From NCBI GenBank assembly GCA_947501005.1, contig CANMTU010000001.1, positions 1,078,501 to 1,142,500 on the forward strand: a DNA stretch of 64,000 nucleotides, in the 5' to 3' direction. This DNA is from an uncultured Erythrobacter sp. (GTDB taxonomy: Bacteria; Pseudomonadota; Alphaproteobacteria; Sphingomonadales; Sphingomonadaceae). The notes under the pieces were generated by a model. That model saw only the letters and a program-made list of their open reading frames with translations, did no database searches and was not told where the DNA came from. Shown piece by piece: positions 27,923 through 38,291 of the stretch. Within the stretch, counting starts at the first letter, position 1. Each line of letters opens with the position of its first letter. The position numbers and the translations under genes are program-made.

Positions 27923-29137
27923 TCACATCTCCACCCCAAGCCTTTCGGCTACGGTGAAGATGTCCTTGTCCCCGCGTCCACACAGATTGGCGAGGATGAT
28001 GCTGTCCCTCGGCATCTCCTTCGCCCGCTTCGCCACGGCCGCGATCGCGTGACTGGGCTCGAGCGCCGGGATGATGCCCTCGGTCCGGCACAGGAGCTGG
28101 AAGGCCTCCAAAGCTTCCTCGTCGGTCACGGCGGTGTATTCGACGCGCCCGGTGTCTTTCAGCCAGGCGTGTTCGGGGCCGATGCCGGGATAGTCGAGGC
28201 CGGCGCTGATCGAGTGGCCTTCCGTGATCTGGCCGTCCTCGTCCTGAAGCAGATAGGTCTTGTTGCCGTGCAGCACGCCGGGGAAGCCACCGAGCAGGCT
28301 GGCGGCGTGTTCCTCGCCATGCAGGCCCAATCCCGCCGCCTCGACGCCGAGCATCTTGACATCGGGATCGTCGAGGAAGGGGTGGAACAGGCCCAGCGCG
28401 TTCGAGCCGCCGCCGATCGCCGCCACCAGCAGGTCGGGCAGGCGGCCGATGCGGTCCTGCATCTGGACGCGGGCTTCCTTGCCGATCACGCTCTGGAAAT
28501 CGCGCACCAGTTCGGGATAGGGATGCGGCCCGGCGGCGGTGCCGATGATGTAGAAGGTGTCGTGGACGTTGGCGACCCAGTCGCGCAGCCCCTCGTTCAT
28601 CGCATCCTTCAGCGTGCCGCGCCCGCTGGTGACCGGCACGACCTCGGCGCCGAGCAGCTTCATGCGGAACACGTTGGGCGATTGGCGCCGCACGTCCTCC
28701 GCGCCCATGTAGATCACGCAGGGCAGGCCGAAGCGCGCGCAGACCGTGGCCGTAGCGACGCCATGCTGGCCCGCGCCGGTTTCCGCGATGATGCGCGTCT
28801 TGCCCATGCGGATCGCCAGCAGGATTTGCCCGATGCAATTGTTGATCTTGTGCGCGCCGGTGTGGTTGAGCTCGTCGCGCTTGAACCACACCTGCGCCCC
28901 GCCGAGGGCATCGGTCAGCCGCTCCGCGAAATAGAGTGGGGAGGGGCGGCCCACGTAATGTTCCAGCAGATCGTCGAACTGCGCCTTGAACGCCGGATCG
29001 GCCTGCGCCTTGCGGTATTCGCGCTCCAGTTCGAGGACCAGCGGCATCAGCGTTTCGGCGACGTAGCGGCCGCCGTAATCGCCAAAATGGCCGCGTTCGT
29101 CGGGTTGGTTGCGGAAGGTGTTGGGTTGGCTCGCCAT
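27923..29137 (-). CDS. trpB: Tryptophan synthase beta chain
   Basis: TrpB condenses indole with serine using PLP. The 404-residue protein from the ATG at 29137 ([16 protein letters not shown]) shows the PLP-lysine segment [29 protein letters not shown], the glycine-rich phosphate cup [16 protein letters not shown] and [19 protein letters not shown]. It is divergent from the chorismate mutase gene 92 bases away. trpF, usually next to trpB, is not in the window. Confidence 0.96.
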   Translation of the reverse strand: MASQPNTFRNQPDERGHFGDYGGRYVAETLMPLVLELEREYRKAQADPAFKAQFDDLLEHYVGRPSPLYFAERLTDALGGAQVWFKRDELNHTGAHKINNCIGQILLAIRMGKTRIIAETGAGQHGVATATVCARFGLPCVIYMGAEDVRRQSPNVFRMKLLGAEVVPVTSGRGTLKDAMNEGLRDWVANVHDTFYIIGTAAGPHPYPELVRDFQSVIGKEARVQMQDRIGRLPDLLVAAIGGGSNALGLFHPFLDDPDVKMLGVEAAGLGLHGEEHAASLLGGFPGVLHGNKTYLLQDEDGQITEGHSISAGLDYPGIGPEHAWLKDTGRVEYTAVTDEEALEAFQLLCRTEGIIPALEPSHAIAAVAKRAKEMPRDSIILANLCGRGDKDIFTVAERLGVEM

Positions 29138-29229
29138 GGCTGCCTCTTTGACCGGAGGCGGGCGCCGTGTCGAGAGACGGATTGCTTTGCCCTCGACAAG
29201 CGGGAGTGGCTTGGGCAAGCGCCGCCGGC

Positions 29230-29541
29230 ATGAACGATGATCACAAGCTGCCCGAGGATTGCGGCGACATGGCCGATGTGCGCCGCGGCGTGGATGCGAC
29301 CGACCGCGAATTGATCGCCCTGCTCGACCGGCGCTTCGGCTACATGCGCGCCGCCGCCCGCATCAAGACCGATCGCGGCGTGGTCCGCGACGAGGCGCGC
29401 AAGGCCGAGGTCATCCGCAACGCCGCCGAGGATGCCGCCGCGCGCGGCCTGCCCCGTGAAAGAATCGAGGCGCTGTGGGAGCTTCTGGTGGAAAGCTCGA
29501 TCGCATACGAACTTACCGAGTGGGATCGGATCCGGGCGTGA
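29230..29541 (+). CDS. Chorismate mutase (AroQ class)
   Basis: This is a small all-helical chorismate mutase of 103 residues that turns chorismate into prephenate for Phe and Tyr synthesis. Typical features are [19 protein letters not shown], the Arg/Lys in [10 protein letters not shown], and [20 protein letters not shown] near the C-terminus. I start at the ATG at 29230; an upstream Met at 29167 overlaps the trpB leader. The last 29 bases overlap the end of trmJ on the other strand. Confidence 0.9.
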   Translation: MNDDHKLPEDCGDMADVRRGVDATDRELIALLDRRFGYMRAAARIKTDRGVVRDEARKAEVIRNAAEDAAARGLPRERIEALWELLVESSIAYELTEWDRIRA

Positions 29542-30247
29542 TCTGCCGCTGCAGGGTCGACAGCACCCCGCGCAGCGTCCGCACCTCCAGATGGTTCCAG
29601 CCCGGCTTGGTCAGCAGCCCGCGCAGGGTACGCCGGGTGGTTTCGTGCCGGCCCTGTGGCAGGAAATAGCCGCGCGGTTCCAGCATGGTCTCGAAATGCG
29701 CGATGAGGCCTTCCAGCTCCTCCTGCGGGGCGGGGGGCAGTTGTTCTTCCTGCGTCGGCTGGACCAGCGCGGCTTGCGTCTTCGACCATTCGTAGGCGCA
29801 CAGGATCACCGCCTGCGCGAGGTTGAGCGAGCCGAATTCGGGATTGATCGGCACCGTGATGATCGCGCGAGATAACGCCACGTCCTCGGTCTCCAGACCG
29901 GAGCGTTCGGGGCCGAACAGGATGGCGCAGCGCCCCTGTGCCGCCGCCATCTCGCGGGTCGCCTGTTCGGGGGTGTGGACCGGCTTGGTGACGCCGCGCT
30001 TGCGCACGGTGGTGGCATAGACATGCGCGCAATCGGCGACCGCTTCGGCGGTGCTGGCATAGACGCGCGCCTTGTCCAGCACCACGTCGGCGCCCGCGGC
30101 GGCGGGGCCGGCGGCGGGATTGGGCCACCCGTCGCGCGGTTCGACGAGACGCAGATCGGTCAGCCCGAAATTGAGCATGGCGCGGGCGGCCTTGCCGATG
30201 TTCTCGCCGAGCTGCGGGCGAATGAGGACGATGGCGGGGCCGGTCAC
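29513..30247 (-). CDS. trmJ: tRNA/rRNA 2'-O-methyltransferase, TrmJ type
   Basis: This is a SPOUT-class methyltransferase of 244 residues; TrmJ modifies position 32 of some tRNAs. Segments supporting this are IVLIRPQLGENIGKAARAM at the N-terminus, the knot motifs AILFGPERSGLETEDVALS and INPEFGSLNLAQAVILCAYEW, and the C-terminal extension HFETMLEPRGYFLPQG found in TrmJ. It follows nrdR by one base and its end overlaps chorismate mutase. Confidence 0.9.
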   Translation of the reverse strand: MTGPAIVLIRPQLGENIGKAARAMLNFGLTDLRLVEPRDGWPNPAAGPAAAGADVVLDKARVYASTAEAVADCAHVYATTVRKRGVTKPVHTPEQATREMAAAQGRCAILFGPERSGLETEDVALSRAIITVPINPEFGSLNLAQAVILCAYEWSKTQAALVQPTQEEQLPPAPQEELEGLIAHFETMLEPRGYFLPQGRHETTRRTLRGLLTKPGWNHLEVRTLRGVLSTLQRQITPGSDPTR

Positions 30248-30248
30248 G

Positions 30249-30719
30249 TTATGCCTTCCCGCCGCTGGCGGCTTCCTGCACGGTGCTGGCGAATTCCTCG
30301 AAATCGCGGGCCTCGCTGAAGTCGCGATAGACGGATGCGAAGCGGATATAGGCGACCGTATCGAGCTGGCGCAGGCCGTCCATCACCAGTTCGCCGATGC
30401 GGCTTGAGGCGATCTCGCTGTCGCCCGCCGTTTCCACCTGGCGTTGAATGCCGCTGACCAGCTGGTCGATCCGCTCCTGCGGGATGTCGCGCTTGCGGCA
30501 GGCGAGCGCGATGGATTGCTCGAGCTTGTCCCGGTCGAACGGCTGGCGCCGCTCGCCGCTCTTGACCACGGTGACCTCGCGCAACTGCACCCGCTCGAAC
30601 GTGGTGAAACGCGCGCCGCAGCGCGAACATTGGCGGCGGCGGCGGATCGAGGCGTTGTCTTCCGCCGGGCGACTGTCCTTTACCTGGCTATCGTCATGCG
30701 CGCAGAACGGGCAGCGCAT
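30249..30719 (-). CDS. nrdR: Transcriptional repressor NrdR
   Basis: NrdR represses ribonucleotide reductase genes according to the ATP/dATP level. The 156-residue protein has an N-terminal zinc finger, [17 protein letters not shown] with [13 protein letters not shown], then an ATP-cone domain with [20 protein letters not shown]. The length is standard. It sits in the rpiB-glyA-small gene-nrdR-trmJ series with near-zero spacing. Confidence 0.96.
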   Translation of the reverse strand: MRCPFCAHDDSQVKDSRPAEDNASIRRRRQCSRCGARFTTFERVQLREVTVVKSGERRQPFDRDKLEQSIALACRKRDIPQERIDQLVSGIQRQVETAGDSEIASSRIGELVMDGLRQLDTVAYIRFASVYRDFSEARDFEEFASTVQEAASGGKA

Positions 30720-30953
30720 TTACGGGCGCAGGCGCTTGTACAGCATGTAGCCCGCACCCGCCGCCAGGCCGAGCGGCCAGGTCACGACCGGGAGCAGGCC
30801 GCCGACAATGGCGCCCACGGCCGCCCCGGTCAGCACCGGCTTGGTCGAGGGGTGGTCCATGCCGCCCTTCATCATGCCCTGAACTTCCTTCTTGGCGTCG
30901 GGCAGCAGGTCGTGGTCCTGATGGCGGGGTTTGCGCGGATCGCGTTCGTCCAT
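30720..30953 (-). CDS. Small hypothetical membrane protein
   Basis: This is an unknown 77-residue product. A hydrophilic, His/Asp-rich first half is followed by a glycine-rich hydrophobic hairpin (about residues 40-72, TGAAVGAIVGGLLPVVTW) and a basic end YKRLRP. It resembles the small glycine-zipper membrane proteins often found near stress genes, but I cannot name a family. Its stop abuts the nrdR start with no spacing, and it starts 12 bases after glyA. Confidence 0.65.
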   Translation of the reverse strand: MDERDPRKPRHQDHDLLPDAKKEVQGMMKGGMDHPSTKPVLTGAAVGAIVGGLLPVVTWPLGLAAGAGYMLYKRLRP

Positions 30954-30965
30954 CTGTCGTCTCCT

Positions 30966-32279
30966 CTAGCGGCCGGGATATACCGGGAATCGGGCGCACA
31001 GCTCGCTCACGCGGCCGCGCACACTGTCCTCGACCGCGGCGTCGCCTTCGGCGCCCTTGCGCGAGAGGCCATCGACCACTTCGCAGATCAGCGCGCCAAT
31101 GGTCTCGAACTCGTCCGGGCCGAAGCCGCGCGTGGTGCCAGCCGGCGTGCCGAGGCGGATGCCGCTGGTCACGAAGGGGCTGCGCGTGTCGTAGGGGATG
31201 CCGTTCTTGTTGCAGGTGAGCCATGCCCGGTCGAGCCCGGCTTCGGCAGCCTTGCCGGTCACGTCCTTGGCCGTAAGATCGACCAGCATCGAATGATTGT
31301 CCGTCCCGCCCGAAACCACGCGCAGGCCATTCGCCTCGATCCCCCGGGCCAGCGCGCGGGCATTCTCGACCACGCGGTGCGCGTATTCCTTGAAATCGGG
31401 TCGCAGAGCCTCACCGAAGGCCACGGCCTTTGCGGCGACGACATGCATCAGCGGGCCGCCCTGCATCCCGGGGAAGACCGCCATGTTGATCGGCTTGGTG
31501 TATTTCTCGTCGTTCCACAGGATGATGCCGGACCGTGGGCCGCGCAGGCTCTTGTGGGTCGTGGTGGTGACGACATCGGCATGGGGAACGGGCGAGGGAT
31601 GCGCGCCGCCGGCGACGAGGCCGGAGATATGGCTCATGTCGACCATCAGGATCGCGCCGACCTCATCCGCCACCCGGCGGAAGGCTTCCCAGTCCCACGC
31701 CCGGGAATAGGCGGTGCCGCCGGCGATGATCAGCTTGGGCCGGTGTTCCTTCGCGGTTGCCATCACCGCGTCCATGTCGATCAGCTCGTCCTCGCGGCGC
31801 ACGCCGTAGCTGACCGGGTTGAACCACTTGCCGCTCATATTGACGGGGCTGCCATGGGTGAGGTGGCCGCCCGAATTGAGATCGAGCCCCATGAAGGTGT
31901 CGCCCGGCTCGAGCAGGGCGAGGAACACGGCCTGGTTCATCTGGCTGCCGCTGTTGGGCTGCACGTTGGCGAATTCGCAGCCGAACAATTCCTTCGCCCG
32001 GTCGATCGCCAGCGTTTCGACGACATCGGCATAATCGCACCCGCCGTAATAGCGCTTGCCCGGATAGCCTTCGGCATATTTGTTGGTGAAGACCGAGCCG
32101 CAGGCTTCCAGCACGGCGGAAGAGGCGATGTTCTCGCTCGCGATCAGCTCGATCTTGTCCTGCTGGCGGGCGAGTTCGTTGCGAATGGCGGCGTGGATCT
32201 GCGGGTCCGCCTGCTCCAGCGTATCGTGCCAGAACCGGTCCATCGGATCGCGCGGGGTTTCGGCGGCTTGCGTGGCCAT
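30966..32279 (-). CDS. glyA: Serine hydroxymethyltransferase
   Basis: GlyA converts serine and tetrahydrofolate to glycine and methylene-THF using PLP. The 437-residue protein from the ATG at 32279 contains [52 protein letters not shown], the PLP-lysine motif [16 protein letters not shown] and [14 protein letters not shown]. The start codon lies 4 bases after the rpiB stop, so the two are coupled. Confidence 0.96.
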   Translation of the reverse strand: MATQAAETPRDPMDRFWHDTLEQADPQIHAAIRNELARQQDKIELIASENIASSAVLEACGSVFTNKYAEGYPGKRYYGGCDYADVVETLAIDRAKELFGCEFANVQPNSGSQMNQAVFLALLEPGDTFMGLDLNSGGHLTHGSPVNMSGKWFNPVSYGVRREDELIDMDAVMATAKEHRPKLIIAGGTAYSRAWDWEAFRRVADEVGAILMVDMSHISGLVAGGAHPSPVPHADVVTTTTHKSLRGPRSGIILWNDEKYTKPINMAVFPGMQGGPLMHVVAAKAVAFGEALRPDFKEYAHRVVENARALARGIEANGLRVVSGGTDNHSMLVDLTAKDVTGKAAEAGLDRAWLTCNKNGIPYDTRSPFVTSGIRLGTPAGTTRGFGPDEFETIGALICEVVDGLSRKGAEGDAAVEDSVRGRVSELCARFPVYPGR

Positions 32280-32283
32280 GATC

Positions 32284-32721
32284 TTAAAGCTCCGGGTTGG
32301 AGAGTTTGTCGACGCGGCGCTGGTGGCGGCCGCCGGCGAATTCGGTTTCAAGAAAAGCGGTGACGCAGGCCTTCGCCATGTCCGCCCCGATCAGACGGGC
32401 GCCCATGGCGATGCAGTTCGCATCGTTGTGTTCGCGCGCGAGGCGGGCGGAAAGCGGCTCCGACACGAGCGCACAGCGAACGGCCGGGTTGCGGTTGACG
32501 CTCATTGAGATGCCGATGCCGCTGCCGCACAGGGCGATGCCGCGTTCGGCCGTGCCGTCCGCGATCACCCCGGCGATCTTGTAGCCGAAATCGGGGTAGT
32601 CGACGCTGTCCCCGCTATCCGGCCCGAGATCGGCAACCTCGTGCCCCTGTTCGATGAGCCATTCGCGCAACTCGCCCTTGAGGGTCAGCGCGGCGTGGTC
32701 GGAAGCTATTGCGATACGCAT
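32284..32721 (-). CDS. rpiB: Ribose-5-phosphate isomerase B
   Basis: RpiB interconverts ribose-5-phosphate and ribulose-5-phosphate. The 145-residue protein starts [15 protein letters not shown]. It carries the family active-site parts [27 protein letters not shown] (catalytic Cys) and [17 protein letters not shown]. The upstream open frame to 33123 overlaps the rhodopsin gene and is a shadow. rpiB-glyA is a common alphaproteobacterial pair. Confidence 0.95.
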   Translation of the reverse strand: MRIAIASDHAALTLKGELREWLIEQGHEVADLGPDSGDSVDYPDFGYKIAGVIADGTAERGIALCGSGIGISMSVNRNPAVRCALVSEPLSARLAREHNDANCIAMGARLIGADMAKACVTAFLETEFAGGRHQRRVDKLSNPEL

Positions 32722-32792
32722 GCAGCGCACATACGCAAACGGCCCGCCGATTGCCAGCGGGCCGTTCGCCTGTTTGTACAGCTGGTGGATGA

Positions 32793-33506
32793 TCAGCCGC
32801 GGGGCAGTTCCTGTCGTTCGGCATCGGCCAGGCTGAGCTTCTTGAATCGCGCGGTCGCGACGAAGCCGTAGATCACCTTCGCGGTCACATCGAGGACGAG
32901 GATCGCCCAGGCATCGCCCGCCGCATCGAAGGCGCCGATCCCCTGCGGGCCGAGCGCCCACTCGATCGGGTAGATCAGCCAGACGACAAGCAGGAAGACG
33001 AGGTTCGCCTTGTACACCTTCGCCATCGCGCCGCCGAGCTGGTTGGTCGCCTTCATGACCGGACCGACGAGGAGATAGATCACGCCGAGGAACGCGGCGC
33101 ACGACCATGCGAACCAGACCCATTTCGCCGCCTCGTTGGTGGAGACGGCCGCCATCAGGCCGGTGATGATCATCAGCGCGTCGAGGACGATGGCCGGCAG
33201 GACGTAGGTCGAGTGGCGGGGGTGTTCGTGCAGGCCCGCCACGATCAGGCCGGTGAGCAGGATCGGCGTGGTGACGACCCAGTCGGCATAGCGTGCGAGG
33301 AAGAGGGTTTCGCCTCCGCTCATTTCGAGACGGCCGATGCCCAGGGCCATCGCGAGATAGGCGGTCGCGGCGATGAACGGCACGACGGAGTGGAATTGCG
33401 TGTGGTGCAAGAACTCGTTGCGCTTGTCACCATGTGCATAAATCGCAAGCGATCCGAGCGACATGATGACGAAGCCCAGCACGAGTGGCAGTGTGACAGC
33501 GTCCAT
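32793..33506 (-). CDS. Microbial rhodopsin, probable outward proton pump with D-T-G motif
   Basis: This is a seven-helix retinal protein of 237 residues. Helix C reads ARYADWVVTTPILLTG: R72, counter-ion D75, T79 and, at the usual proton-donor position, G86. Leu at 83 fits a green-absorbing pigment. Helix G has VLDVTAKVIYGF with D206 and the Schiff-base lysine K210. In helix B, H39 aligns with bacteriorhodopsin T46, next to where the missing carboxylate donor would be. D-T-G pumps with such a histidine have been described from Pseudomonas and Sphingomonas (recalled, not checked). I use the ATG at 33506, since AAAGGACC sits just before it; a Met five codons upstream would put this site inside the gene. 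No retinal-synthesis gene is nearby. Confidence 0.93.
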   Translation of the reverse strand: MDAVTLPLVLGFVIMSLGSLAIYAHGDKRNEFLHHTQFHSVVPFIAATAYLAMALGIGRLEMSGGETLFLARYADWVVTTPILLTGLIVAGLHEHPRHSTYVLPAIVLDALMIITGLMAAVSTNEAAKWVWFAWSCAAFLGVIYLLVGPVMKATNQLGGAMAKVYKANLVFLLVVWLIYPIEWALGPQGIGAFDAAGDAWAILVLDVTAKVIYGFVATARFKKLSLADAERQELPRG

Positions 33507-33549
33507 TTCAGGTCCTTTCATTAAAGATATATTAGTAATGGGACCTGAA
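33507..33549 (-). promoter_or_regulatory. Inverted repeat covering the rhodopsin ribosome binding site
   Basis: TTCAGGTCC and GGACCTGAA form perfect 9-base arms at 33549-33541 and 33515-33507 on the gene strand. The 25-base AT-rich centre is free of G-C runs. The downstream arm overlaps the Shine-Dalgarno AAAGGACC and ends next to the ATG. In RNA this could hide the binding site; in DNA it could be an operator. Confidence 0.6.
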
Positions 33550-33572
33550 AAATTGCGTTCCTTGCAAAGACA

Positions 33573-33607
33573 GACAGCCCGATTGCGCCATACGCAACCG
33601 GGCTGTC
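33573..33607 (-). terminator. Terminator after rpoD
   Basis: GACAGCCCGGTTGCG pairs with CGCAATCGGGCTGTC around the loop TATGG (one G-T pair), 22 bases past the rpoD stop. The U-tract after it is short (TGTCTTTG). It isolates the rpoD unit from the rhodopsin gene on the same strand. Confidence 0.75.
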
Positions 33608-33628
33608 CGCTCGTTTTATAACAATGGT

Positions 33629-35668
33629 TTATTGATCGAGGAAGCTGCGCATTTTCCGGCTGCGGCTCGGATGCTTGAGCTTGCGCAAGGCTTTCGCCTC
33701 GATCTGACGGATGCGTTCGCGGGTTACGCTGAACTGCTGGCCAACCTCTTCCAGCGTGTGATCGGTGTTCATACCGATGCCGAAGCGCATGCGCAGCACG
33801 CGTTCCTCACGCGGAGTAAGCGAGGCAAGGACGCGGGTGACCGTTTCCTTGAGGTTCGCCTGGATCGCCGCATCCACCGGGATGATCGCGTTCTTGTCCT
33901 CGATGAAATCGCCCAGATGGCTGTCCTCCTCGTCGCCGATCGGCGTTTCGAGGCTGATCGGCTCCTTGGCGATCTTCATCACCTTGCGCACCTTTTCGAG
34001 CGGCATGGAGAGCTTCTCCGCCATCTCTTCAGGGGTCGGCTCGCGCCCCTGATCGTGCAGGAACTGGCGGCTGCAGCGGACCAGCTTGTTGATCGTCTCG
34101 ATCATGTGGACCGGGATGCGGATCGTGCGCGCCTGGTCCGCAATTGAACGAGTGATCGCCTGCCGGATCCACCACGTGGCATAGGTGCTGAACTTGTAAC
34201 CGCGGCGGTACTCGAACTTGTCGACCGCCTTCATCAGGCCGATATTGCCTTCCTGGATGAGGTCGAGGAATTGCAGGCCGCGATTGGTGTATTTCTTGGC
34301 GATCGAGATCACCAGACGCAGATTCGCCTCGACCATTTCCTTCTTGGCGATCCGCGCCTCGCGCTCGCCCTTCTGGACCATGTTCACGATCCGGCGGAAC
34401 TCGGGCAGGGCCATGCCGGTGGCGGTGGCGATGTCGCTGATCTCGGTCCGGATGCGGTCGATCGCGTCGGCTTCCTTCTCGACGAAGGCGGCCCACTTCT
34501 TGTCCTTCTTTGGCTTGTCGCCCATCCAGTTATCGTCGAGCTCGTTGCCGATATAGGCTTCGAGGAAGTCGATCCGCTTGACCTTGTGCCGTTCGGCAAG
34601 GCGCAGCATCTGGCCGCCCAGCGCGGTTAGCCGGCGGTTGAAGGCATAGAGGTTGTCGACCAGGAATTCGATCTTGGTCGCGTGGAACTGCACGCTCTCG
34701 ACCTCGGCGGTGAGCTGTTCGCTCAGCGCCTCGTATTTCTTTTCCTTGGCGGCGGGAAATGCGTCGCCCCGGCCGAGAATATCCATCCGCTCGTTCTGCA
34801 GTTTCTCGAACTTGCCGAACAGGTCCTTGATCCGGGCGAAGCGTTCGATGGCGTCGGGCTTGAGCGCGGCTTCCATCTGGGCGAGGGACATGGTGTTGTC
34901 CTCGTCCTCGTCCTCGTCGCTGGACTTGGAGGAACCTTCCTCGCCATCCTCGTCGTCGGAGGATGCGTCGTTCTCGTCCTCGTCCTCGTCATCGTCGCGA
35001 ATGGTCGGGCCGGCGGTCTCTTCCGAGATTTCGCCGTCGTCGTCATCCTCTTCCGCATCGTCCGACATCTTGTCGGGCGGCGGTTCCTTGGACAGCATGG
35101 CGTCGAGATCGAGGATCTCGCGCAGTTGCATTTCCTCGGAATTGAGCGCTTCCGACCAATGGATGATGGCGTGGAAGGTGATCGGGCTCTGGCACAGGCC
35201 CATGATCATCATGTCACGCCCGGCCTCGATCCGCTTGGCGATGGCGATCTCGCCCTCGCGGCTGAGCAGTTCGACCGCGCCCATTTCGCGCAGATACATG
35301 CGGACGGGATCGTCCGTCCGCTCGCCCACGGCGAGTTTCTTGGCCGTGGCGGCAGGCTTCTTGGCGTCTTTCTTCCCGGCGGAGTCGGACGGGGCGATTT
35401 CCTCGACTTCGGCTTCAGCCTCGTCCTCCTGTTCCTGCTCGGCATCCTCGTCGGTCTCGACGATCTGGACGCCCATTTCGGACAGGGCGGACTGGATGTC
35501 CTCGATCTGGTCGGAACTCATCTCGCCCTGGGGCAGGGCCTCGTTGAGTTCGTCATAGGTGACGTAGCCCTTCTTCTTCGCCTTCGCGATCAGCTTCTTG
35601 ATCGAAGCCTCGTTCAGGTCGATGAGGGGGGCATCGTCGTTGTCACTCGACTTGGTCTTCGTCGCCAT
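33629..35668 (-). CDS. rpoD: RNA polymerase primary sigma factor (sigma-70)
   Basis: This is the housekeeping sigma factor, 679 residues from the ATG at 35668 ([10 protein letters not shown]). Region 1.1 is at the N-terminus, region 1.2 around [17 protein letters not shown] (residues 119-135). A long non-conserved region with a very acidic insert follows (residues 203-258, almost all Asp/Glu/Ser). Region 2 is [20 protein letters not shown] with the -10 recognition part [18 protein letters not shown], region 3 is near [13 protein letters not shown], and region 4 is [20 protein letters not shown]. It lies 8 bases after dnaG on the same strand, the usual dnaG-rpoD order. Confidence 0.97.
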   Translation of the reverse strand: MATKTKSSDNDDAPLIDLNEASIKKLIAKAKKKGYVTYDELNEALPQGEMSSDQIEDIQSALSEMGVQIVETDEDAEQEQEDEAEAEVEEIAPSDSAGKKDAKKPAATAKKLAVGERTDDPVRMYLREMGAVELLSREGEIAIAKRIEAGRDMMIMGLCQSPITFHAIIHWSEALNSEEMQLREILDLDAMLSKEPPPDKMSDDAEEDDDDGEISEETAGPTIRDDDEDEDENDASSDDEDGEEGSSKSSDEDEDEDNTMSLAQMEAALKPDAIERFARIKDLFGKFEKLQNERMDILGRGDAFPAAKEKKYEALSEQLTAEVESVQFHATKIEFLVDNLYAFNRRLTALGGQMLRLAERHKVKRIDFLEAYIGNELDDNWMGDKPKKDKKWAAFVEKEADAIDRIRTEISDIATATGMALPEFRRIVNMVQKGEREARIAKKEMVEANLRLVISIAKKYTNRGLQFLDLIQEGNIGLMKAVDKFEYRRGYKFSTYATWWIRQAITRSIADQARTIRIPVHMIETINKLVRCSRQFLHDQGREPTPEEMAEKLSMPLEKVRKVMKIAKEPISLETPIGDEEDSHLGDFIEDKNAIIPVDAAIQANLKETVTRVLASLTPREERVLRMRFGIGMNTDHTLEEVGQQFSVTRERIRQIEAKALRKLKHPSRSRKMRSFLDQ

Positions 35669-35676
35669 AAACCCAA

Positions 35677-37569
35677 TCAATCCATTTCCGAGCCAACGTC
35701 CGGTCCATCCCCCGGCGCGGCACCATTCTGTCTGGCCTTCAATGCGGCCCTGCGGCTTGCCATCTGGCCTAATCGCGATTCGAATTCGAGTTTCTTCCTG
35801 AGCAAACGCTGCTGTTCGGCAAACGCTCCCTCGGGATCGGTCTCGAACCGCGCGGTCGCCTGGGCGAGCGCGGCTTCGAGTGCCGGCCTTTCAACCAGCA
35901 GCGATACGGCTTCGGCCAATTCCTCACGCGCAACATCCGGGTCGGTGCCTTCGTCGAGAAAGGCGAAATACGAGGTTTCCGGCAGGGCAGGCAGGCCTTC
36001 ACCCAGCGATATGGGCAAATCGGACCGCGAATCAAGCGTTTCGGCTGCAACCAGTAGAGAATCTATCGCCGGCCCGGCCTTGGGATCGCGTGCGGCGAAG
36101 GCGGCCAGCGCCGATTCCTGCGCGGCGATCTGGTCGGGAAAGCGCAGGAAACCGGCGATCACGGCGGCCAGCAGGCCATCGCGTGCGCCCCCGGCCATGG
36201 CACTTTCGAGGCGGCTGCGCGTATGCGGATCGACCGTGCGGGGTGCCACGTCGTGGCGCCCCGCCGGGCCACGCGGCGCTTTCCGGAATTCCCGCGGCGG
36301 CCGGGGGGGAAAGGCGAAGGCGGAAAACCGCTCCAGCAATTCGCGCTTGTAGAGCGAACGGATGTCGGGATGCTGCACCGCCTCCACATGCTCGAGCAGG
36401 CGGGCCTTCAGACCCGCCTTGGCTTCGGGCGAATCGAGCGGGGCGGCACTCTTCTCGAACGCCCACAGCGCGTCGAGCAGGCTTTGCGGCTTTTCCAGCA
36501 GTGCCTCCAGCGCGCCGACGCCCTCGCGCTTGACCAGATCGTCGGGGTCCATACCCGCCGGCAGGCGCACGATGGCGAGCGAATGCGCAGGGCGCAGCAG
36601 CGGCAGGGCGCGCGCAATCGCGCGCATGGCGGCGCGCTGTCCGGCATTGTCGCCATCGAAGCACAGGATCGGGCGTTCGACCTGGCGCCACAGCAATTCG
36701 ATCTGCGCCTCGGTGAACGCCGTGCCCAGCGGGGCGACCACCTCGGATATGCCGGCATCGGCAAGGGCGATCGCGTCCATATACCCCTCGACCACGATGA
36801 TCCGGCCCGCCTGCCGCGCCGCCGGGGCCGCGCGGTGCAGATTGTAGAGCGTGCGGCCTTTGTCGAACAACGGCGTGTCGGGCGAGTTGAGATATTTCGC
36901 CGCGCCCTGCCGCTCGGCAAGGATGCGGCCGCCAAACGCGATTACCCGGCCGCGCTGATCGTGAATGGGCAGCATCAGCCGGTCGCGGAACCGGTCGTAG
37001 CGGCTGCCGTCCTCCGTCTTGATCCGCATCCCGCTTTCCACCAGCATGCCCTCATCGAAGCGCGACAGGCCCTGCGCCAGCGCCTGCTTCGCGTCGGGCG
37101 CGTAGCCGAAGCCGAATTCGCGAACCGTCGCCTCGGAAAAGCCGCGTCCGGCAAGGTATTCGCGCGCGCGCGCCCCGTCGGCGCCGCGCAACTGGCCGAC
37201 GAACCATTCCTGCGCGGCGGCGGTGACGTCATGCAGGCTGGCGCGTTTTTCCGCCTGCCGTGCGGCGCGCGGATCGGGGGCGGGGACCTCCATGCTGGCC
37301 TCGGCGGCGAGTTCCTTCACCGCGTCCATGAACGGCATGCCGCGCTGATCGGTCAGCCAGCGGATCGCATCGCCATGCGCCTCGCAGCCGAAGCAGTGAT
37401 AGAAGCCCTTCTCGTCATTGACGTAGAAGCTGGGCGTGTTTTCCTGGTGGAAGGGGCAACACGCCTTGAACTCGCGCCCGGCCTTGGTCAGCCGCACCGT
37501 GCGCCCGATCACGGCGGACAGCGTCGTACGCATCCGCAGTTCGTCGAGCCATTGGGGGGTGAGAGCCAT
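35677..37569 (-). CDS. dnaG: DNA primase
   Basis: DnaG makes RNA primers at the replication fork. The 630-residue protein has a CHC2 zinc finger (C38, H41, C59, C62 in [10 protein letters not shown] and [12 protein letters not shown]). The TOPRIM core follows, with [14 protein letters not shown] and [15 protein letters not shown], and the C-terminal domain that contacts DnaB is poorly conserved, as expected. The start ATG at 37569 and length agree with the family. It is the first gene of the dnaG-rpoD unit. Confidence 0.96.
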   Translation of the reverse strand: MALTPQWLDELRMRTTLSAVIGRTVRLTKAGREFKACCPFHQENTPSFYVNDEKGFYHCFGCEAHGDAIRWLTDQRGMPFMDAVKELAAEASMEVPAPDPRAARQAEKRASLHDVTAAAQEWFVGQLRGADGARAREYLAGRGFSEATVREFGFGYAPDAKQALAQGLSRFDEGMLVESGMRIKTEDGSRYDRFRDRLMLPIHDQRGRVIAFGGRILAERQGAAKYLNSPDTPLFDKGRTLYNLHRAAPAARQAGRIIVVEGYMDAIALADAGISEVVAPLGTAFTEAQIELLWRQVERPILCFDGDNAGQRAAMRAIARALPLLRPAHSLAIVRLPAGMDPDDLVKREGVGALEALLEKPQSLLDALWAFEKSAAPLDSPEAKAGLKARLLEHVEAVQHPDIRSLYKRELLERFSAFAFPPRPPREFRKAPRGPAGRHDVAPRTVDPHTRSRLESAMAGGARDGLLAAVIAGFLRFPDQIAAQESALAAFAARDPKAGPAIDSLLVAAETLDSRSDLPISLGEGLPALPETSYFAFLDEGTDPDVAREELAEAVSLLVERPALEAALAQATARFETDPEGAFAEQQRLLRKKLEFESRLGQMASRRAALKARQNGAAPGDGPDVGSEMD

Positions 37570-37601
37570 GACCGCCCCTTATCCCCCGCGGCGTCCCGGC
37601 G

Positions 37602-38291
37602 CTAGGTCGCGAGGCGTTGGGCCGGGTCGTTTTCCTGCGGCGGGAAGGGGCCGGTTGCGCTCACCTGGTTGCCGTCCATCTCGAACAGATAGGCTTCGGC
37701 CGGCCCCTGCGGCGGCAGGGTGGAGCGCCACCAGAAGGTGATCGTTTCCCCGGGCTTCCACACGCCCTGGGTCACGCGCCAGGTCAGCCGCCCGCCCTCG
37801 ACCCCGACCGAGATCGCATCGCGCGCGCCCAGCGCGGCTTCGGCCTGCGCCCGGAGATAGCCGATCGCCCCGTCGAAGCCGCTGACCGGCTCGGTCGTGC
37901 GGAACAGGGTCGGCGGGGCCTCCACCGCGGCGGGGCCGCTGGTCGGCTGCACCGGCAACGCGTCCGCTTCCTCGGTCAGGGTGATGCGGTGGACATAGGT
38001 GTAGAGCGTGTCGTCCGGCATGGCCGCCGGATTGCATTCGGCCACGCCCTGCGGGCAGGCGACATAGCTCGTCATCGTGCCGAGCAGGCCGTTGGCGTTT
38101 GCGAGCTGGGTCTCCACTTCCGGCCCCTGCGGCCCGACGATCTTCGCGCCGAGCGTCGACAGGTCGAGATCGGCGGCCACCAGCGTGCGCGGCTGCGCCA
38201 CCGTGGGGGCGGGCGTCGGCACGGGTTCGGGTTCGGACTGCCCGCATGCCGCCAGTGCGATCGCCACGGGCAGGGCGACGAAACGCCTCAC
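37602..38291 (-). CDS. Hypothetical lipoprotein
   Basis: This is a 229-residue product with a lipoprotein signal peptide (MRRFVALPVAIALAAC, lipobox LAAC, then GQSEPEPVPTP). The rest has a Pro/Ala-rich stretch, two further cysteines in YVACPQGVAECNP and a C-terminal domain with GVWKPGETITFWWRST. I do not recognise a family. Its ATG overlaps the stop of yqeY by four bases, and it precedes dnaG by 32 bases on the same strand. Confidence 0.75.
   Translation of the reverse strand: MRRFVALPVAIALAACGQSEPEPVPTPAPTVAQPRTLVAADLDLSTLGAKIVGPQGPEVETQLANANGLLGTMTSYVACPQGVAECNPAAMPDDTLYTYVHRITLTEEADALPVQPTSGPAAVEAPPTLFRTTEPVSGFDGAIGYLRAQAEAALGARDAISVGVEGGRLTWRVTQGVWKPGETITFWWRSTLPPQGPAEAYLFEMDGNQVSATGPFPPQENDPAQRLAT

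Noticed and set aside
27616..27957. 113-codon + frame containing TPDQVRGD
   Set aside because: The segment is a translation of the REP-like palindrome, without a ribosome binding site.
30444..32363. 639-codon open frame on the + strand
   Set aside because: It runs antisense through nrdR, the small gene and glyA.
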